From contig URRN01000113.1 of NCBI GenBank assembly GCA_900550185.1, forward strand, positions 1 to 6,589: 6,589 bases of DNA, in the 5' to 3' direction. The notes under the pieces were generated by a model. That model saw only the letters and a list, made by a program, of their open reading frames with translations, was not told the DNA's origin and made no database searches. Origin of the DNA: an uncultured Collinsella sp. GTDB lineage: Bacteria > Actinomycetota > Coriobacteriia > Coriobacteriales > Coriobacteriaceae. The position numbers and the translations under genes are program-made. Of the stretch, positions 1-6,589 are shown piece after piece (the stretch's first letter is position 1; each line of letters starts with the position of its first letter).

Positions 1-58
1 GGCGCAAATGCTAAAGGTGTTTACCGCGTTCGACTGCATGATAGCGCGACTTTTGCAT

Positions 59-77
59 AAACGCTCGGGTGTTTTTT
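59..77 (+). terminator. Small rho-independent terminator of an upstream gene
   Basis: A 6-bp stem, AAACGC (59-64) with GTGTTT (69-74) including one G-T wobble, closes a TCGG loop, and the T run continues to 77. This is a compact intrinsic terminator reading left to right. It would end a gene lying outside the window, or just inside it: a TAA in frame 1 sits at 58-60, right at the stem, but only 19 codons precede it and cannot be identified. The stem is short, so confidence is moderate. Confidence 0.45.
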
Positions 78-153
78 GATCAAACGCTTTAGCATGCAAC
101 AAGACCGGCTTCTCATGAATGAATGCTGTTAGTTTGTGCTCGAGCGCCGTCCG

Positions 154-194
154 CCGGAACCATGGTTGCGGTTTTTGATGCATTGTTATCAAAT
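154..194 (+). promoter_or_regulatory. Candidate cyuA promoter with overlapping operator-like palindrome
   Basis: TTGCGG (166-171), a 17-bp spacer and TCAAAT (189-194) give a weak sigma70-type promoter about 55 nt before cyuA. Its -35 lies in a near-perfect palindrome at 154-171: CCG, then AACCATGGTT at the centre, then CGG, with one asymmetric pair (G157/G168). A repressor or activator bound there would touch the -35 region. Which regulator binds is unknown. In Escherichia coli the cyu genes are controlled by a cysteine-responsive Lrp-type protein, but nothing here shows that. The hexamers match consensus poorly, so this is a suggestion. Confidence 0.28.
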
Positions 195-248
195 AAAGGA
201 ACTAACCATTCTTGAGAGCCCAGCCCGTTATGCAAGCAGGAGATACCT

Positions 249-1568
249 ATGCCTACCGATTCCATCCGTGATGCTGCGTTTTGCGATGTTTTGAACCGCG
301 AGCTTGTCTGCGCGCTCGGCTGTACCGAGCCCATTGCCGTTGCCTATGCAGCAGCGCTGGCGAGCCAGACGCTCGGTTGCGATCCCGATCATATGGATGT
401 TGCCTGCTCGGGCAATATCATCAAGAACGTTAAGAGCGTGACCGTGCCCAACTCGGGCGGTATGCACGGTATTGAAGCCGCGGCCGTGCTGGGTGCCGTG
501 GGCGGCGATGCCAAGAGCGCGCTCGAGGTGCTCGAGAGCGTTGACGATGAAGACCGTGCTCGCGTGGCCGAGCTCCTCGCCGACGCCGGCTACTGCGATG
601 TGTCGCTTGTCGAGGGTGTGCCCAACCTCTACATCAAGGTGACTGCGACGGCCGGGGGCCATACCGCGGTCGTCGAGATTACCGATCACCACACTAATGT
701 CACGTGCCATACGCTCGATGGTATTCCGGTATGCGGCAAGTCGGCGGGGGAGTGCGCCGCCTGCGCCGAGCGCGTGGTGGCCGAGCGTGCGGCAGATAAC
801 GCCGATACGCCCATGTCCATTGATTCCATCATCGACTTTATCGAGGACGGTGACATTGAGGGCGCCCGCGCTGCCGTTGAGCGTCAGATTGAGCTGAATG
901 GCGCAATCAGTGCCGAGGGCCTTGCGCACGCTTGGGGCGCCGAGGTGGGTCGTACGCTGCTGGGTGCTCGTGCCGATGACGTCGCCTGCCGTGCCCGTGC
1001 CCGTGCAGCTGCTGGATCTGACGCCCGCATGAACGGCTGCGCGCTGCCGGTCGCCATTGTGTGCGGCTCGGGCAACCAGGGCATTACCTGCGCATTGCCC
1101 GTCATGGAGTATGCCGAGTACCTGCGTTGCGACCACGAGCGTCTGGTGCGCGCCGTGATGCTGTCCGATCTTATCGCCGTGCATATCAAGAGCTATATCG
1201 GTGCACTCTCGGCCTTTTGCGGTGCTATTTGCGCCGCGTGCGGTGCCGGTGCCGCGATTACCTGGCTGTGTGGTGGCACGCGCGAGCAGATCGGCGCGAC
1301 GGTCTCGAACACGCTCGGCAACGTGGGCGGCATCGTGTGCGACGGCGCCAAGGCGAGCTGTGCCGCCAAGATTTCGGCTGCCGTCGATGCGGCGATTCTG
1401 GGCCACGATATGGCCATGCAAGGCCGCGGCTTCCGTGCCGGCGAGGGCCTGATCCAGGATACCGTCGAGCAGACGATCGCCAGCATGGGCTACGTGGGCC
1501 GCGTGGGCATGAAAGATACCGACGTCGAGATTCTCAACATCATGATCGGCAAGACTCGAGTGTGCTAG
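249..1568 (+). CDS. cyuA: L-cysteine desulfidase, CyuA/UPF0597 family (serine dehydratase alpha-like fold)
   Basis: Predicted cytosolic iron-sulfur enzyme that splits L-cysteine into pyruvate, ammonia and sulfide; some relatives may act on L-serine. The 439-residue product has the usual family length and motifs: GCTEP at 24-28, SGNIIKN at 54-60, GSGNQG at 273-278, the cysteine-rich CGAICAACGAG at 324-334, and GNVGGIVCDGAK at 357-368. In characterised members three cysteines hold a [4Fe-4S] cluster, the first in the GCTEP motif; here the best candidates are C25, one of C324/C328/C331, and C364 or C371. The protein has 22 cysteines and ends in one (C439). ATG 249 is supported by AGGAGA at 238-243, five bases upstream. 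It stands alone, convergent with the next gene, with no transporter visible in the window. Glu codons are 23 GAG to 2 GAA. Family assignment is firm; cysteine over serine as substrate is inferred. Confidence 0.9.
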   Translation: MPTDSIRDAAFCDVLNRELVCALGCTEPIAVAYAAALASQTLGCDPDHMDVACSGNIIKNVKSVTVPNSGGMHGIEAAAVLGAVGGDAKSALEVLESVDDEDRARVAELLADAGYCDVSLVEGVPNLYIKVTATAGGHTAVVEITDHHTNVTCHTLDGIPVCGKSAGECAACAERVVAERAADNADTPMSIDSIIDFIEDGDIEGARAAVERQIELNGAISAEGLAHAWGAEVGRTLLGARADDVACRARARAAAGSDARMNGCALPVAIVCGSGNQGITCALPVMEYAEYLRCDHERLVRAVMLSDLIAVHIKSYIGALSAFCGAICAACGAGAAITWLCGGTREQIGATVSNTLGNVGGIVCDGAKASCAAKISAAVDAAILGHDMAMQGRGFRAGEGLIQDTVEQTIASMGYVGRVGMKDTDVEILNIMIGKTRVC

Positions 1569-1595
1569 TTACGCGGTTTTACCAAACCGCGTAAC
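1568..1595 (+). terminator. Perfect 12-bp hairpin at the cyuA stop codon
   Basis: GTTACGCGGTTT (1568-1579) pairs perfectly with AAACCGCGTAAC (1584-1595) around a TACC loop. The stem begins at the last base of the cyuA stop codon. No T run follows (next bases CAGTCG), so it is either an atypical terminator or an mRNA 3'-end stabiliser; being symmetrical it could serve either strand. The hairpin is certain, its role is inferred. Confidence 0.6.
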
Positions 1596-1608
1596 CAGTC
1601 GACGCTGC

Positions 1609-1706
1609 AAACGCCCCGAAGCGGCAATCTGCCTTTCAATCGTCGGGCATGGCCAGAAGGCCTATGCCCTCCTCTTTCAAGGCACATTGCTCGCTTAGGG
1701 GCGTTT
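1609..1706. repeat. Large nested hairpin (about 98 nt) between convergent genes
   Basis: Six successive paired blocks fold this stretch into one long arm: AAACGCCCC 1609-1617 with 1698-1706; AAGCG 1619-1623 with 1692-1696; GCAAT 1624-1628 with 1686-1690; GCCTT 1631-1635 with 1679-1683; then, after a 9x9 internal loop, GGGCAT 1645-1650 with 1664-1669 and GGCC 1651-1654 with 1659-1662 around an AGAA loop. That is 34 Watson-Crick pairs, with only a G/A mismatch, bulges at T1691 and T1663, and a CT/AC mismatch. On the plus strand TTTT (1704-1707) ends the arm. It may be a bidirectional terminator for cyuA and the HAD gene, a palindromic repeat of the REP/MITE kind, or a structured RNA. No encoded protein is evident. 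Confidence 0.6.
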
Positions 1707-1757
1707 TCGCTGACTTATGCTCAACCTGCGGCGCTATTTTGTTTGGAGCGAGGGGTC

Positions 1758-2516
1758 CTATGACAGTTCGTCGGCTACTTGGTGTTCGTAGAAGGCTTCT
1801 ACTACGGCGTTGAAATCGCGGGCGAAGTCTTCCATGGTTCCGTGCCAGGTGGCTCGGCCGGGTTTTCCTTGGCCGACATAGGCGGTTTGAATACCGCAGG
1901 CGGGACTGGGGAAGTCGCGCTTAGGGTCGTTGCCCACCATAAGGACCTCGTGTGGCTCGAGTCCCATCACCTGAAGTTGCTCTAGATAGTAGGTGGCATC
2001 GGGCTTGCAGCGGGTGGTGTTTCCCATGTGCGTGATGAGCTCAAAGGGGGCGTCGGCCAGGTCGCCCCAACCCATGCGGCACTCGATGGCCCCCTGCGGA
2101 AAGCTGGGGTTGGTAAAGAGCGCGCAGCGTAGTCCTGCGTCCTGTACGGCCTGAAGCGCGGCGTGTGCGCCCGGCATGGCGTGGGCGTTGATGACATCGT
2201 CATTCTTGTACGGAAGAACTTCGCGGTCGTAGTAGGTAAACGCCTCGTAGATGAGGGGATCGGAGAGGCAAATCCCGCATCGGCGCTTGACCTCTTCTTG
2301 GTAAAACTCAAGATTGGTGCGGTTGTCCGTGCCGCTGCGGCGATTGGCGTTGAGGTCGACCAGGATGGTGCCGAGGCGTGCCATCGTGCCCCCGCGGCTG
2401 CGACGTCCGATATCCGCGAGCATCGATGAGACATCCTTAAAATAGCGAAGGATGAACGCATTGAGGTTAATGCTAAGAAGCGTCTCGTCCATATCGAAAA
2501 CGACTGCTTTGAGCAC
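1758..2516 (-). CDS. HAD-superfamily hydrolase (phosphatase-like), substrate unknown
   Basis: Predicted cytosolic hydrolase of the haloacid dehalogenase superfamily, 252 residues. All four catalytic motifs are present: motif I DMDET at 8-12 with nucleophile D8 and acid/base D10; motif II T135 in ALFTNPS; motif III K171 in CKPDATYY; motif IV GNDPKRD at 195-201 with the metal-binding aspartates D197 and D201. Residues about 13-115, between motifs I and II, are long enough for a mostly helical C1-type cap, as in phosphoglycolate-phosphatase-like members. The GTG start at 2516 is chosen because the DxDxT motif then falls near the N-terminus, as is normal, and AAAGGTG lies just upstream; a longer reading to ATG 2669 would add 51 residues with no family resemblance. 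The enzyme probably dephosphorylates a small metabolite, but the cap does not reveal which. It converges on cyuA and diverges from rpsA. Confidence 0.85.
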   Translation of the reverse strand: MLKAVVFDMDETLLSINLNAFILRYFKDVSSMLADIGRRSRGGTMARLGTILVDLNANRRSGTDNRTNLEFYQEEVKRRCGICLSDPLIYEAFTYYDREVLPYKNDDVINAHAMPGAHAALQAVQDAGLRCALFTNPSFPQGAIECRMGWGDLADAPFELITHMGNTTRCKPDATYYLEQLQVMGLEPHEVLMVGNDPKRDFPSPACGIQTAYVGQGKPGRATWHGTMEDFARDFNAVVEAFYEHQVADELS

Positions 2517-2542
2517 GCGGGCACCTTTCTCGAAAAATCGTT

Positions 2543-2575
2543 CCAGAATCGTATGTCTGGGATACTTTACCCCAA
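2543..2575 (-). promoter_or_regulatory. Candidate promoter of the HAD gene with dyad over the -10
   Basis: On the minus strand TTGGGG (2575-2570), 16 bp and TACGAT (2553-2548) make a weak promoter placing transcription start near 2541, about 25 nt before the GTG codon and just ahead of its ribosome binding site. An inverted repeat CCAGA (2543-2547) / TCTGG (2556-2560) brackets the -10 and could be an operator. The short arms could arise by chance. Confidence 0.25.
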
Positions 2576-2671
2576 AGCAGTATGCTTCACTGCTTATCGT
2601 CAACTTGTGGAGACAGTCGTTCACAAGATTGCGAAAAAGTCTCCATACGAGTAAAAAATCGCAGTTCACGC

Positions 2672-2700
2672 TTGAAATCGAAATGATTTCCCCGTAACCT
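2672..2700 (+). promoter_or_regulatory. Candidate rpsA promoter
   Basis: TTGAAA (2672-2677), a 17-bp spacer and TAACCT (2695-2700) form the best sigma70-type match upstream of rpsA, implying a leader of about 125 nt. The inverted repeat GAAATC (2674-2679) / GATTTC (2685-2690) covers the -35 and spacer and could bind a regulator. A second candidate, TTGCGA (2629-2634) with TAAAAA (2652-2657) at 17 bp, lies further up. The rest of 2517-2831 holds no gene I can support; it also contains a 6-bp inverted repeat CTTGTG (2604-2609) / CACAAG (2622-2627). Confidence 0.35.
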
Positions 2701-2802
2701 ATACGAACGTGATTGCATAAGCGTCACATTAGTATCTGTCGGCTCCCGAGTGTTCCTAAACGTTGTGTGCTTGTCGCACCCTTCTGTAGGTCCTAGCAAT
2801 CG

Positions 2803-2827
2803 GGGCCCCGTAGTTCGAAAGGGGTCC
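2803..2827 (+). promoter_or_regulatory. Leader hairpin covering the rpsA Shine-Dalgarno sequence
   Basis: GGGCCCC (2803-2809) can pair with GGGGTCC (2821-2827) through six Watson-Crick pairs and one G-U, around an 11-nt loop. The 3' arm includes the GGGG of the ribosome binding site AAAGGGG (2818-2824), which lies seven bases before the TTG start. Folding would hide the site from the ribosome. The 5' arm is itself part of a perfect palindrome CGGGGCCCCG (2801-2810). S1 represses its own translation in Escherichia coli, so a similar control is imaginable, but its use here is inference. Confidence 0.4.
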
Positions 2828-2831
2828 ACCT

Positions 2832-4298
2832 TTGAGTGAGATTCAGAACTCGTCCATTTTCTCTCTTGACGATGTCAACGAGGAGGAGATGAACAACCTC
2901 ATCGACGGTACGATTACCGACTTTGATGAGGGCGATCTCGTTAACGGCACTGTCGTTAAGATCGAGCATGACGAGGTGCTCGTTGACATCGGATTTAAGT
3001 CCGAGGGCGTTATCCCGGTCCGCGAGCTGTCCATCCGCAAGGACGCTAACCCTGCAGACATCGTTGCACTCGGTGATCCCATCGAGGCTCTGGTTCTCCA
3101 GAAGGAGGACAAGGACGGTCGTCTGGTCCTGTCCAAGAAGCGTGCCGAGTACGAGCGTGCTTGGAACCGCATCGAGGAGAAGTTCAACTCCGGCGAGAAC
3201 GTCGAGGGCGAGGTTATCGAGGTTGTCAAGGGCGGCCTGATCCTCGACATCGGTCTGCGCGGCTTCCTGCCCGCCTCCCTCGTCGAGATGCGTCGCGTTC
3301 GCGACCTCGCCCCCTACATCGGTCGCGAGATCGAAGCGAAGATCATCGAGCTCGACAAGAACCGCAACAACGTGGTCCTCTCCCGTCGCCAGTACCTCGA
3401 GGAGACCCAGTCCGAAGTGCGCGAGACCTTCCTGTCCCAGCTTAAGAAGGGCCAGATCCGTGAAGGCGTCGTGTCCTCCATCGTCAACTTCGGCGCGTTC
3501 GTCGATCTGGGCGGTGTTGACGGCCTGATCCACGTTTCCGAGCTGTCTTGGAAGCACATCGATCACCCGTCCGAGGTCGTCAAGGTCGGAGACAAGGTCA
3601 CCGTCGAGGTGCTTGACGTTGATCTCGATCGTGAGCGCATCTCCCTGTCCCTCAAGGCCACCCAGGAAGATCCGTGGCAGCGCTTCGCCCGCACCCACGT
3701 TCCTGGCCAGATCGTCAAGGGCAAGGTCACCAAGATCGTTCAGTTCGGTGTCTTCATCTCCGTCGAAGACGGCATCGAAGGCCTCGTGCATATCTCCGAG
3801 CTGGCCAACCGCCATGTGGAGAACCCGGAGACCGTCGTCAAGCCGGGCGAGGAAGTCTTCGTCAAGGTGATTGACGTCGATCTCGACCGTCGCCGCATCT
3901 CCCTGTCCCTCAAGCAGGCCAACGACTCCGTTGATCCGGCTTCCGAGGACTTCGATCCGGCTCTGTACGGCATGCCGGCAGAGTACGACGAGCAGGGCAA
4001 CTACAAGTATCCGGAAGGCTTCGACCCGGCAACCAACGAGTGGATCGCTGGTTACGAGAAGCAGCGTGAGGAGTGGGAGTCCCAGTACGCCACCGCTCAC
4101 GATCTGTGGGAGCAGCACAAGGAATTCGTTGCCAAGGAACTCGAGAACGCCGAGGCTTCCGCAGCCGAAGACGGCCAGGCTCCGAAGGAAGAGAAGGTCG
4201 AAGAGGTGTCCAACTACTCCTCCGACAACACCTCCAACGGCACCCTCGCCGATTCCGACCAGCTCGCCGCTCTGCGCGACCAGCTGCTCGGCAAGTGA
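2832..4298 (+). CDS. rpsA: 30S ribosomal protein S1 (apparent hybrid of two lineages)
   Basis: RNA-binding protein of the small ribosomal subunit that captures mRNA for initiation. The 488-residue product has four S1 domains, at about 34-105, 121-186, 207-276 and 292-361, with repeated signatures such as NFGAFVDLGGVDGLIHVSEL (219-238) and DRERISLSLK (266-275). An acidic tail (362-488) contains the LYGM and YPEGFDP stretches of actinomycete S1. The TTG start follows AAAGGGG at seven bases and gives MSEIQN, the N-terminus I associate with Coriobacteriia. Residues 1 to about 138 look coriobacterial, while VEMRRVRDLAPY (151-162) onward looks bifidobacterial. Codons agree: none of the 21 Glu codons up to residue 166 is GAA, against 13 of 38 afterwards; CCG makes up 1 of 5 Pro codons up to residue 161 and 10 of 11 after. 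The frame is intact through the join, so a working protein is possible, but an assembly chimera is more likely. Confidence 0.95.
   Translation: MSEIQNSSIFSLDDVNEEEMNNLIDGTITDFDEGDLVNGTVVKIEHDEVLVDIGFKSEGVIPVRELSIRKDANPADIVALGDPIEALVLQKEDKDGRLVLSKKRAEYERAWNRIEEKFNSGENVEGEVIEVVKGGLILDIGLRGFLPASLVEMRRVRDLAPYIGREIEAKIIELDKNRNNVVLSRRQYLEETQSEVRETFLSQLKKGQIREGVVSSIVNFGAFVDLGGVDGLIHVSELSWKHIDHPSEVVKVGDKVTVEVLDVDLDRERISLSLKATQEDPWQRFARTHVPGQIVKGKVTKIVQFGVFISVEDGIEGLVHISELANRHVENPETVVKPGEEVFVKVIDVDLDRRRISLSLKQANDSVDPASEDFDPALYGMPAEYDEQGNYKYPEGFDPATNEWIAGYEKQREEWESQYATAHDLWEQHKEFVAKELENAEASAAEDGQAPKEEKVEEVSNYSSDNTSNGTLADSDQLAALRDQLLGK
3225..3335. other. Probable join between two source genomes within rpsA
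   Basis: The change of lineage falls in S1 domain 2, between V132 and E168. From remembered homologues the limits are tighter, about 3243-3288: the LILDIG form before it is coriobacterial and the VEMRRVRDLAPY form after it is actinomycete. The bases between encode GLRGFLPASLV, which is nearly invariant in both groups, exactly where two orthologous genes share enough identity for a mis-assembly or a crossover. The first GAA codon of the gene is at 3333. Confidence 0.65.
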
Positions 4299-4305
4299 GT
4301 TTCGA

Positions 4306-4327
4306 CGAATCAAAATAAACTGATTCG
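4306..4327 (+). other. Small hairpin just after rpsA
   Basis: CGAATCA (4306-4312) pairs with TGATTCG (4321-4327) around an A-rich 8-nt loop, eight bases after the rpsA stop codon. It is not followed by a T run. It may protect the mRNA 3' end ahead of the main terminator. Confidence 0.4.
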
Positions 4328-4341
4328 CGTAAACCGCTGAT

Positions 4342-4375
4342 AAATGGCCCCGCACCATCAGGTGCGGGGCCATTT
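4342..4375 (+). terminator. Rho-independent terminator of rpsA
   Basis: A perfect 15-bp stem, AAATGGCCCCGCACC (4342-4356) with its exact complement at 4361-4375, closes an ATCA loop. The GC-rich core flanked by AAA and TTT is typical of a strong intrinsic terminator and may act in both directions. It sits 43 nt after the rpsA stop and 42 nt before coaE, so coaE-uvrB should have their own promoter. Confidence 0.9.
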
Positions 4376-4401
4376 GCGTATGTTGCGAGTCCGTCAAACA
4401 T

Positions 4402-4407
4402 TACAAT
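4402..4407 (+). promoter_or_regulatory. Candidate -10 element for a leaderless coaE mRNA
   Basis: TACAAT lies ten bases before ATG 4418. Transcription starting the usual seven or so bases after it would begin at about 4414-4418, giving an mRNA with almost no leader, common in Actinobacteria. The only nearby -35-like hexamer, TTGCGA (4383-4388), is spaced just 13 bp, too short for a normal promoter. Confidence 0.3.
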
Positions 4408-4417
4408 GGCGGTTGTG

Positions 4418-5042
4418 ATGATTCGAATTGGGTTGACCGGAGGCATCGCCGCCGGCAAAAGCACGGTCGCTACGCATCTGCGTGAACTGGGCGCGACGCT
4501 TGTCGATTATGATGTGCTCGCCCGAAAAGTCGTGGAACCCGGAAGCGTGGGCCTGCAACGAATCGTGGAACATTTCGGGCCGGATGCGATGAACGCGCAA
4601 GGTGGTCTTAATCGGCGATGGATGTCCGAACACGTCTTCTCCGATCCGAATGCCGAATCCGAACGTAGAATCCTTGACGATATCGAACATCCGTTGATCT
4701 ACGATCTTGCATTGTCGGAGGAACGGCAGGCGGTCGAAAAGAATCCGGATGCCGTGGTCGTACATGATATTCCGCTTTTGGCGGAAGTAATCGATGACAT
4801 ACCCATGCGTTTCGACCATATCGTAACAGTCGAAGCACCGGAACAGACGCGTGTGGAACGTATGATGCGCACCCGTGGCATGAGTGAGGCACAGGCGAAG
4901 GCACGTATCGCGCATCAGCCCACGCGTGCGGCACGAGAATCCATAGCCGATGCGGTGATTGACTCATCCCAGGATGTAGAACACATGTTCGACTGTGTTG
5001 ATAGGCTGATGGAACAGTGGCGTAAGGAAGCGAGACGGAACC

Positions 5043-5059
<17 letters not shown>
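4418..5059 (+). CDS. coaE: Dephospho-CoA kinase
   Basis: Catalyses the last step of coenzyme A synthesis, ATP-dependent phosphorylation of the 3'-hydroxyl of dephospho-CoA, in the cytosol. The 213-residue product has the usual family length. It opens with the P-loop GLTGGIAAGKST (5-16; Walker A lysine K14), followed by the acidic pair D30 and D32 in VDYD, where the family has its proposed catalytic aspartate, and a lid-like region rich in arginine near RMMRTRGMSEAQAKARI. ATG 4418 is preferred because it puts the P-loop four residues in, as in most homologues, with a weak GGCGG five bases before it; ATG 4406 in the same frame would add MAVV and has no ribosome binding site. Its last 17 bases overlap uvrB. 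Glu codons are 17 GAA to 2 GAG, the opposite of cyuA. A bifidobacterial origin is likely. Confidence 0.94.

Positions 5060-6589
<1,530 letters not shown>

Noticed and set aside
1..60. Possible 3' end of an upstream gene in frame 1, ending TAA at 58-60
   Set aside because: Only 19 codons are visible, another frame is also open to 79, and the residues cannot be assigned to any family. The terminator next to the TAA makes it plausible but not reportable as a gene.
228..1421. Long open frame on the minus strand across cyuA (397 codons)
   Set aside because: It mirrors the high-GC cyuA frame, has a low-complexity Ala/Gly/His/Arg-rich composition and no recognisable domain, while the plus strand encodes a complete known family with a ribosome binding site.
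2517..2669. N-terminal extension of the HAD hydrolase to ATG 2669
   Set aside because: It adds 51 residues ahead of a motif that normally lies within the first ten or so, while GTG 2516 has a good ribosome binding site.
2587..2829. 80-codon minus-strand frame between the HAD gene and rpsA
   Set aside because: No ribosome binding site or family resemblance; it overlaps the leader and candidate promoters of rpsA and the upstream region of the HAD gene.
2700..2831. Riboswitch or tRNA-like element in the rpsA leader
   Set aside because: Apart from the hairpin over the ribosome binding site I found only 4-bp stems and no conserved aptamer or tRNA pattern.
2793..4397. Long open frame on the minus strand across rpsA (534 codons)
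   Set aside because: It is the antisense of the strongly biased rpsA codons; its leucine- and aspartate-rich translation matches no family I recognise, and it would run through the rpsA terminator.

Overview
The window looks like gut actinobacterial DNA, but apparently from two sources. Up to about position 3240 the genes and codon use suggest a Coriobacteriia genome, probably Collinsella-like: GAG is strongly preferred over GAA, CCC is common for proline, and there is a cysteine-rich CyuA-type L-cysteine desulfidase. From about 3290 onward it looks like Bifidobacterium: the C-terminal half of an actinomycete-type ribosomal protein S1, then coaE and uvrB in the usual bifidobacterial order, with GAA and CCG much more common. 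The genus names rest on recognising protein families from memory, not on a search.

Layout. 1-248 is non-coding. It holds a small terminator from an unseen upstream gene and a possible promoter with an operator-like palindrome. 249-1568 (+) is cyuA. 1569-1757 separates cyuA from a convergent gene and contains a perfect 12-bp hairpin and a much larger nested hairpin of about 98 nt. 1758-2516 (-) is a HAD-family hydrolase of unknown substrate. 2517-2831 is a divergent intergenic region with candidate promoters in both directions and, at its end, a hairpin that would cover the Shine-Dalgarno sequence of rpsA. 2832-4298 (+) is rpsA, read here as a hybrid of two lineages. A strong rho-independent terminator follows. 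4418-5059 (+) is coaE, and its end overlaps the start of uvrB (5043 to the window end, incomplete).

Function. CyuA breaks down cysteine to pyruvate, ammonia and sulfide. The HAD enzyme probably removes phosphate from a small metabolite. S1 holds mRNA on the ribosome, CoaE makes the last step of coenzyme A, and UvrB verifies DNA damage in nucleotide excision repair. Apart from the coaE/uvrB pair, these are neighbouring housekeeping and metabolic genes rather than one pathway.

I see no new defence, mobile or biosynthetic system. The most notable features are the apparent join inside rpsA, most simply a metagenome-assembly chimera between orthologous loci, and the large structured element between the convergent genes.
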